From Dirofilaria immitis (lineage: Eukaryota; Nematoda; Chromadorea; Rhabditida; Onchocercidae): 64,000 bases of DNA. The stretch is from NCBI GenBank assembly GCA_024305405.1, contig JAKNDB010000105.1, positions 2,480,001 through 2,544,000 on the forward strand, written 5' to 3'. Position numbers and translations under genes: made by a program. Shown piece by piece: positions 61,484-64,000 of the stretch (within the stretch, counting starts at the first letter, position 1; each line of letters starts with the position of its first letter). The notes below the pieces were generated by a model. It searched no databases. It was not told the DNA's origin and saw only the letters and a program-made list of their open reading frames with translations.

Positions 61484-64000
61484 TATTTCGTTTGTTTAAT
61501 AGTACTGAAATATATATTTCATCAAGAAAATCGATCAAATGTCGATAACTCTGCAACATAAAATATAATCTGCGAGAAATGCGAAATAATGCGCTTTTTC
61601 TGACATAGACTTGGTTTTTATTCATTTTTTTTATTTTCGATCAATGAAATATTGACTTTTGTATATATTTAACAATATGAATTTGTCTGGAACTCGTTCT
61701 TATCGACACTAAAAATCCAGTCGATATTTAAAGACCCGATTTTTTTCGATCATTTTTGCGATTTCAGTTCCTTTACTTGGTGAAGCTATCAAGAAATGAT
61801 TAAAACAGTTTAACTGAGAATAAATCTTCGAATTTATGTTCCTGCAGTCAGGAGTATAAAAATTCTTGATCGAAGATTGCTATAAAATTCTAGAAAATTT
61901 GTCATGAAAACTCCGATATCCTACTCCGATGATCATCCTTCCACATCGTTGCACTATTCAAGGATAATTCGTTTTGTGGAATTCTTAATATTAACGATCA
62001 AGGCTTTTAATATATCTTAATCAGATTATGATAGTCTAACTAATTAGCTTTACTAAGTAATACACATTAAAAGCTTTTCTTGTGTGGAATATTTAGAAAA
62101 CTATTTTTGGATAAATATATCCTGCCCATTTCATACTGTTAACAATTTAGTATCCAAATTGATTTTGTAAATGTTAGCCCAGATCTTGATTAATAAATAT
62201 ATTATTTCTAATAGCAGTCAAGTGATTTCACTGTGGCATGAAGATTGGTTAATGAATTTAGACGCAGTAATGGAAGTATTCGGACTGTGATTTTTGAGCG
62301 CTACGGAGATGAAAATCACTGATACTTGATATCTCAATATTATGGTTTATTTTTTAGTTGCACTAACATAAAATCATTAATCAGTACTGGATAAAAATAA
62401 ATTAACGACATTGAATAGGAAAGGAAAACGAATTACACAAAACAGAATAATATCTATATCAATCGACGTCTATTTACTCAAAAAAGAAAAGAAGAAATTA
62501 CCTGCGCATGACGATGGTGGACGTGATTTATAATTACCCATAATTCCATATAGAACGAAAGAAAATAATACATAGAATAGTGAAGCGTCACGTTATCAAA
62601 TATAAGTAAACCGAAGAAATGTCAGGTCATCAAATATGTATAGAAACTAGCAGAGTAAAATATTGATAAGCTATGCGTTACAGCATTGAAAGAGTAAGCA
62701 AAATAGTTTGTACATCTCTTCTTCTTCTCAGGTGCTATATATGCGAGCAATTTCACTCAAATTTCACTATCCTTCTCGCAGCCTAATCTTTCGCTTTCTG
62801 CAGATGCCATTTATCAAATTATCCTGCAGCATATCTGTAAATGTCGTAACAAATGATCGACCAACATTATTTAATTATTATTTGGTAAATTCATTTGATT
62901 TTTACCTTTAGGAACAGAAGTTTCACTAATAGCTTTAATATACAGATGATATTATTTTGGTTCTGAAATTCTTTACAATTTGAAAGATTCTGACAATATA
63001 AATAATTTTAGAACTGATAGATTGAAATGTACCGCTATTGAACATATCTAAACCATATTGTTTTAAAATTGACAGAAACAATTTTAAATAGTAGAAAGTC
63101 TTAAAATGGAATTTTAATCATTCAAAGCCATTAAAGAGTTGCATTTCATTTTTTTATTGAAAAAACTATAGGACATTTTGTAAATTTTAATCTGGCAGTT
63201 GATATATCCATTTCGGTTGTAGAAATGATTTAAATATGTCTGATTTAGATATAACTTTAAAATGTTCAGAACTGCAATATTGAAGTTTTCTTACAATAAC
63301 AGTATATATTCGAAAATCAGTGACAATTAGAAAGTTGACAAGGGGAGAATATAAAATAAGATGCAGTATGCAGAATCTTCAAAAATTTTGGCCAAGTTTC
63401 TGGATAGCAATTTGCTTTGGAAATCATTTAGTATTGTTTAAAAAAAATGCAAATTTTTAATATTTGATCAAATTCATATTCGTATGCAATCGAAGCTAAT
63501 AGCTTTAGTTGCAAAACGATATTGAAGAAATATTATTATCAATTTAACTTTATCTTCTCATTAGTTGCCATCAATTTATATTTTTATTTGAATATTTGTA
63601 AACTTATTTTTGTTATATTTTCCGCCAACGATGAAGAATTGATTTCCTAAATTTCAGCTAATAGCTTGCTTCTTTTCTGATTATTCAGTGAATACGACCA
63701 AATTGTCTATCAGGTATCAAAATTATGCTAAGAAAAAATGACTAATTGAATCTATGAATTTTTAAGAAATTTTACTGAAGACTTAGAAGCACGAAATAGA
63801 GCTTTCAGTATCAATGACTTCATTAAACTGTAAATTCCTCTATAGAAATAGGCATTTCTTGAAACTTGTATTTCTTGAAATGATGAAAATCAGAGACTTT
63901 GAAAGATGATTTCATTAATACATGATAACGATTAACAGCAGACAGATTTGCAATGTATCAATGTAATATTCAACTGCAAACAGACTGGAGTGCAAAAAAA
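61484..64000. other. Non-coding AT-rich right end
   Basis: Nothing convincing was seen. A minus-strand patch near 62805-62880 reads VGRSFVTTFTDMLQDNLING without clear splice sites, and the plus-strand open frame at 62708-62911 over it has no motif. Confidence 0.5.

Overview
The window is AT-rich animal DNA with small exons. Its introns start GT and end in TTTTCAG-like acceptors, several genes have an acceptor just before or near the first ATG, and one near-copy of the nematode SL1 leader is present. All recognisable products have nematode counterparts, so a nematode is very likely, and a filarial/spirurid worm is my best guess. No tRNA, rRNA, operon or CRISPR array was seen.

Layout: (1) 98-3002 (+), a G-protein beta-5 gene (gpb-2/GNB5) whose first exon lies outside the window. 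It is tail-to-tail with (2) 3838-6945 (-), a METTL17/Rsm22-type mitoribosome assembly factor. (3) 7203-11791 is mostly non-coding, with a long hairpin next to METTL17 and a MutL-like exon remnant. (4) 11792-15387 (+), a complete G-protein alpha subunit of the nematode chemosensory (gpa) type. (5) 15388-18655 is sparse, with orphan minus-strand exons of a small membrane protein. (6) 18656-21483 (+) appears to encode a membrane-anchored tandem rhodanese-like protein without the catalytic cysteine. (7) 21484-35860 is a gene desert with inverted and tandem repeats. (8) 35861-43355 (+), a Ly-6/ODR-2-like secreted protein whose 5.7-kb first intron holds an almost perfect 1.47-kb inverted repeat. (9) 46147-49903 (+), a multi-C2H2 zinc-finger gene. 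(10) 53612-58728 (-), a glutathione S-transferase gene that has a decayed BEL/Pao retrotransposon between its exons and appears to lack one exon. (11) 58729-64000 is mostly empty apart from one orphan first exon at 61377-61483 (-).

Two genes belong to one pathway. G-beta-5 acts with GGL-domain RGS proteins to switch off G-alpha signalling, and a G-alpha gene lies 9 kb away. The Ly-6/ODR-2-like protein belongs to a family linked to chemosensory neurons in C. elegans. I see no operon joining them.

A recurring feature is that conserved exons are interrupted by single missing bases in short homopolymers, about a dozen across five genes. Every one is a deletion, and adding one base restores conserved protein. 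I read these as uncorrected long-read assembly errors, not pseudogenes. Annotators should expect broken gene models here.
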